Source: Lingula anatina | Taxonomy: Eukaryota > Brachiopoda > Lingulata > Lingulida > Lingulidae | NCBI RefSeq assembly: GCF_001039355.2 | Contig: NW_019773748.1 | Coordinates: 204,291-268,290, forward strand | Direction of reading: 5' to 3' | DNA length: 64,000 nt | In this document: piece by piece, positions 61,251 to 64,000 of the stretch | How positions within the stretch are numbered: position 1 is the first letter of the stretch | How the letters are laid out: the number at the start of each line of letters is the position of its first letter | The notes under the pieces: generated by a model | The model's database searches: none | The model's input: only the letters and a program-made list of their open reading frames with translations | What the model was told of the DNA's origin: nothing | Made by a program: the position numbers and the translations under genes

Positions 61251-63734
61251 AGTTTGTTTATATAACTAAATTTTCACACATCAGCATTTTCAGTGGCTTT
61301 TATGTCCCATGAAACTGAATCACTTGCTAATTTTTCAGTGTCCATGTTATCTGTAGTACATAATGTAGGAGGGTAAGAGAGATTATGCTGTTTTTTCTTT
61401 TCTGAGTAATGTCTGAACATTTGTCAGCTTTGCTGTCTAGTTTTATTTAATTCTTAATTATTATTATTATAAATATGTATTAATATAAAATGATTGCTGA
61501 TAATTCTTTTTGCACCTGAAGGCAGAGTAGGGGGGTTGGTTATTTTTATTGCTTTTTACCAGATTTCGGTTGAAAAAGCATGTCACAAAACAAATAAAAT
61601 ATTAAGCATCTTTTATTAATTACACCAAATACTGTTAACTGTTTTTATTGATGTTCAATACTTTAAAATAAATATTTTCTCTAGAGCCCAGTCGTACCAG
61701 AACATTTTTGTTAAAGACACAAGTCTCCGGGCAAGTGTGACAATCAGGCTTTTAGACATGATATAGTATATAAAGATATTATATAAATCATGTATACTAA
61801 TCTCTTATCATGGTTTAATGATTGACATGAAAGGTATCAGCTAGTTTATAAAATATAATATTATTTTTCATCTCAAATGCTTTCAAATATACTTCGAGAG
61901 AAGCATCTGCATATTGTTACACTAACATTCTCAACTAACGCAGTGGAAGGGAGCAACTGCTCATGGCCAAACTGACACATTGAAATATCATTTGCCAAGG
62001 ATGTGCTCAGTTCTGAGTTGGACAAAAACATCTATTTTGACATCTATTTATGGAGGATGGCATAAGTTAAAAGTCGAAATATATATAGAATGTGTATTAA
62101 AAAAATCTTATATTGCACATTGTTTTAAGAACTACTGTGTGTTAAAATGCATTTGTCAATTTCATGACTTAAAACTTCAGTATTGTGTAAGAGTCAAATT
62201 GTGATTTTCCACAAAGTGTCACCAAAAACCCTCAACAAAACTGTTATCTTTAGTATAACAAGAACATTGGTAAGGTCAAATGTTCATTTTTTATACCGCA
62301 TGATTGCCCCAGGGATCAGATTTTCATGTCAGTGAGTCAGACGATTTTTTTAATCACTGACCATATTGCAGTACAGTAGATCTACTCTTAACTTAACCAT
62401 CTGGCTGTGCCATTAATGAAACCTTCACCATATGGTTTCATCATGATGAGGGGTATCATATTTCAATTATTTACTCCAGATTCATTTATAACTTGCTTTG
62501 CTTTTTTCTTCTTTGATTCCTGTGAGTTATCAGTAGGGTATTAGTGCCACAGTAATGTATTTCAGCAATGTTCAAATTAAAAAAGAGACTTAAATCTTAT
62601 GTCTTCTTTAATGCACTACAAAAACAATTTAATTAACAAACAACAATCTTGATGTAAAGAGATTACAAAAATAAGCAAATATGTATAAGCTATATACAGC
62701 TGACAATTGTTTCTTAAAGGCTATCTGATAGCTTCTGTAACACAGATTTGCAATTAACCACGAACATTATAAATAAAATATTTATAAAAACATGAAAAAT
62801 ATTTTGAAAATACAGCTCATTAGAAAATAGCATAAAGCAAATGTTGTTTACATACAAAATGCACATTTATGTGGACGGACTGCAAGAACTTTATAACAGA
62901 CTGTTCTAATTTTTTAGAAATCTACTCTAAATATAATAAATAATGAAAAAAAATTATTACATATGGATTAATCAAATGAGAATAGTTTCTTTGATTGCTG
63001 TGATTTAATCACTTGACTTGATTATTAATAATTTTCACATACAAAGTGACAGTCTTGATATCCCAAAGGACCATATTTCTGAAAGGTCAAAACTGAAAAG
63101 GGTTGATGGCAGTTTGCCAGCACATCACAGCTAGTTATATAACAAAACTAAAAACTTGACAAAAAATACAGCACATGCCACATAGCACAAATTGGGTAAA
63201 TGCAATTTTTTTTAACTGGAACATAAAATGACTAAACCAATCTCGTTTAACCTATAGGTAAACATGACACCATCATTTTAGTCAAAGTTGCCAATTAAGT
63301 ACAATTTCATATAAATTACACATTTGGGGATTGGTATTACCAATATAAAGCACATCTGAGATGTATAATTAACATACCTACAAATATAAGTCTGAGAGAT
63401 GATTATACCAGCAGTGAATACTACAAAGCCACACACTTGGTAAAATCCCTGATTTGCTAAAACTCCCAGTGTTTATGTTAAAACCTAACAAAATACAAAT
63501 TATTTTTCCTTGGCAAATTTTTTCCTCAGTTCATAAAAACCATTAATTTTTTTCTATGGCAAAAAGCTCCCCTTAAATTTGACAGCTCAGCTTTTATATT
63601 TCAGTGAGATCGGGACCAAATTCTGATGGCAAGACTGAAAATATTATTATAAAACATACCATCCACATATATGAAAAACATTCTTGATATTAATTTATAT
63701 GGAAGACATGTACATGGCTGGGTTCCAAGTATCA
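61251..63734. other. No gene recognised; possible 3'UTR of the next gene
   Basis: AT-rich, with no coding homology seen. Minus-strand AATAAA (plus TTTATT) occurs near 61613, about 2.1 kb beyond the stop of the partial gene at the right edge, so part of this may be its 3'UTR. Short open frames here look incidental. Confidence 0.5.
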
Positions 63735-64000
63735 CTACAATTCTTCTCTACTTAGCACCTGATCATCCATAATTTCAAATCTTTTCTTTTCAATTTCAAT
63801 TATATCCAGCATTTCTGCCACTATCTTATTGTCACTATGGTTGTCTCCAGGTAAAGCATGTCGAAACTGATAGTTAATTGCAAACAGAAATTTCATCAAA
63901 TTGGGGAAATTAAATTCTCCCATAGTATCTTTATTGTAAGGAACTCCACTAAACTGTAAGTTCTCATATTCATTCAACTGCTTCCCATGTTTCTGTGCAT
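63735..64000 (-). CDS. C-terminal exon of an unrecognised protein (runs off window)
   Basis: An uninterrupted minus-strand frame runs from the window edge to a stop at 63735-63737, giving about 88 residues. It contains LNEYENLQFSGVPYNKD, FNFPNLMKFLFAINYQFRHA and a charged end EIEKKRFEIMDDQV...REEL. Residue use looks like a real globular protein C-terminus rather than chance: few low-complexity runs, aromatic and charged residues balanced. I do not recognise the family. No acceptor was seen inside the window, so the exon begins beyond it. Confidence 0.6.
   Translation of the reverse strand, partial: AQKHGKQLNEYENLQFSGVPYNKDTMGEFNFPNLMKFLFAINYQFRHALPGDNHSDNKIVAEMLDIIEIEKKRFEIMDDQVLSREEL

Overview
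This is nuclear DNA of an animal. It is AT-rich, has long introns with GT-AG splice signals, poly(A) signals, microsatellites and many decayed transposons, and carries no bacterial-style operons. The proteins (Ras, ALDH3A/FALDH, Skp2, holocytochrome c synthase) and the repeats (CR1/L2-type LINE, Tc1/mariner relics, hAT-like elements, a tRNA-derived SINE) fit a marine invertebrate, possibly a lophotrochozoan such as a mollusc, annelid or brachiopod. The phylum is inference only.

Layout. 1-3768: probable long 3'UTR and flank of Ras. 3769-19043 (minus): complete eight-exon Ras gene, 188 aa. 19044-19747: short head-to-head spacer, likely a shared promoter region, with a cluster of nuclear-receptor half-sites close to the ALDH start. 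19748-29136 (plus): ALDH3A2-like fatty aldehyde dehydrogenase with two alternative last exons, one encoding a membrane tail and one not. 30077-30626: internally deleted mariner. 31730-40507 (minus): complete eleven-exon Skp2-like F-box/LRR gene with a 3.7-kb LINE in one intron. 42547-44665 (plus): complete HCCS gene, head-to-head with Skp2. 46316-49116: a TIR-bounded module with a THAP-domain gene and a SAP/YqaJ-nuclease gene facing inward from opposite ends. 49967-61080: a second copy, in direct orientation, of the Skp2-HCCS segment. Here Skp2 has lost its last three exons while HCCS is intact. 63735-64000 (minus): last exon of an unrecognised gene that runs off the window.

The tandem duplication is the key to the window, because each copy serves as an empty site for insertions in the other. 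Copy 1 alone carries the LINE, a solo-LTR-like element with a nested foldback, a 5'-truncated LINE and the THAP/YqaJ module. Copy 2 alone carries a 1.76-kb hAT-like element. The best candidate for something undescribed is the THAP + SAP/YqaJ module: it has perfect 12-bp terminal inverted repeats, a near-empty site in the paralogous copy, and no recognisable DDE transposase. All exon joins were worked out by hand from splice signals and reading phase, without transcript data.
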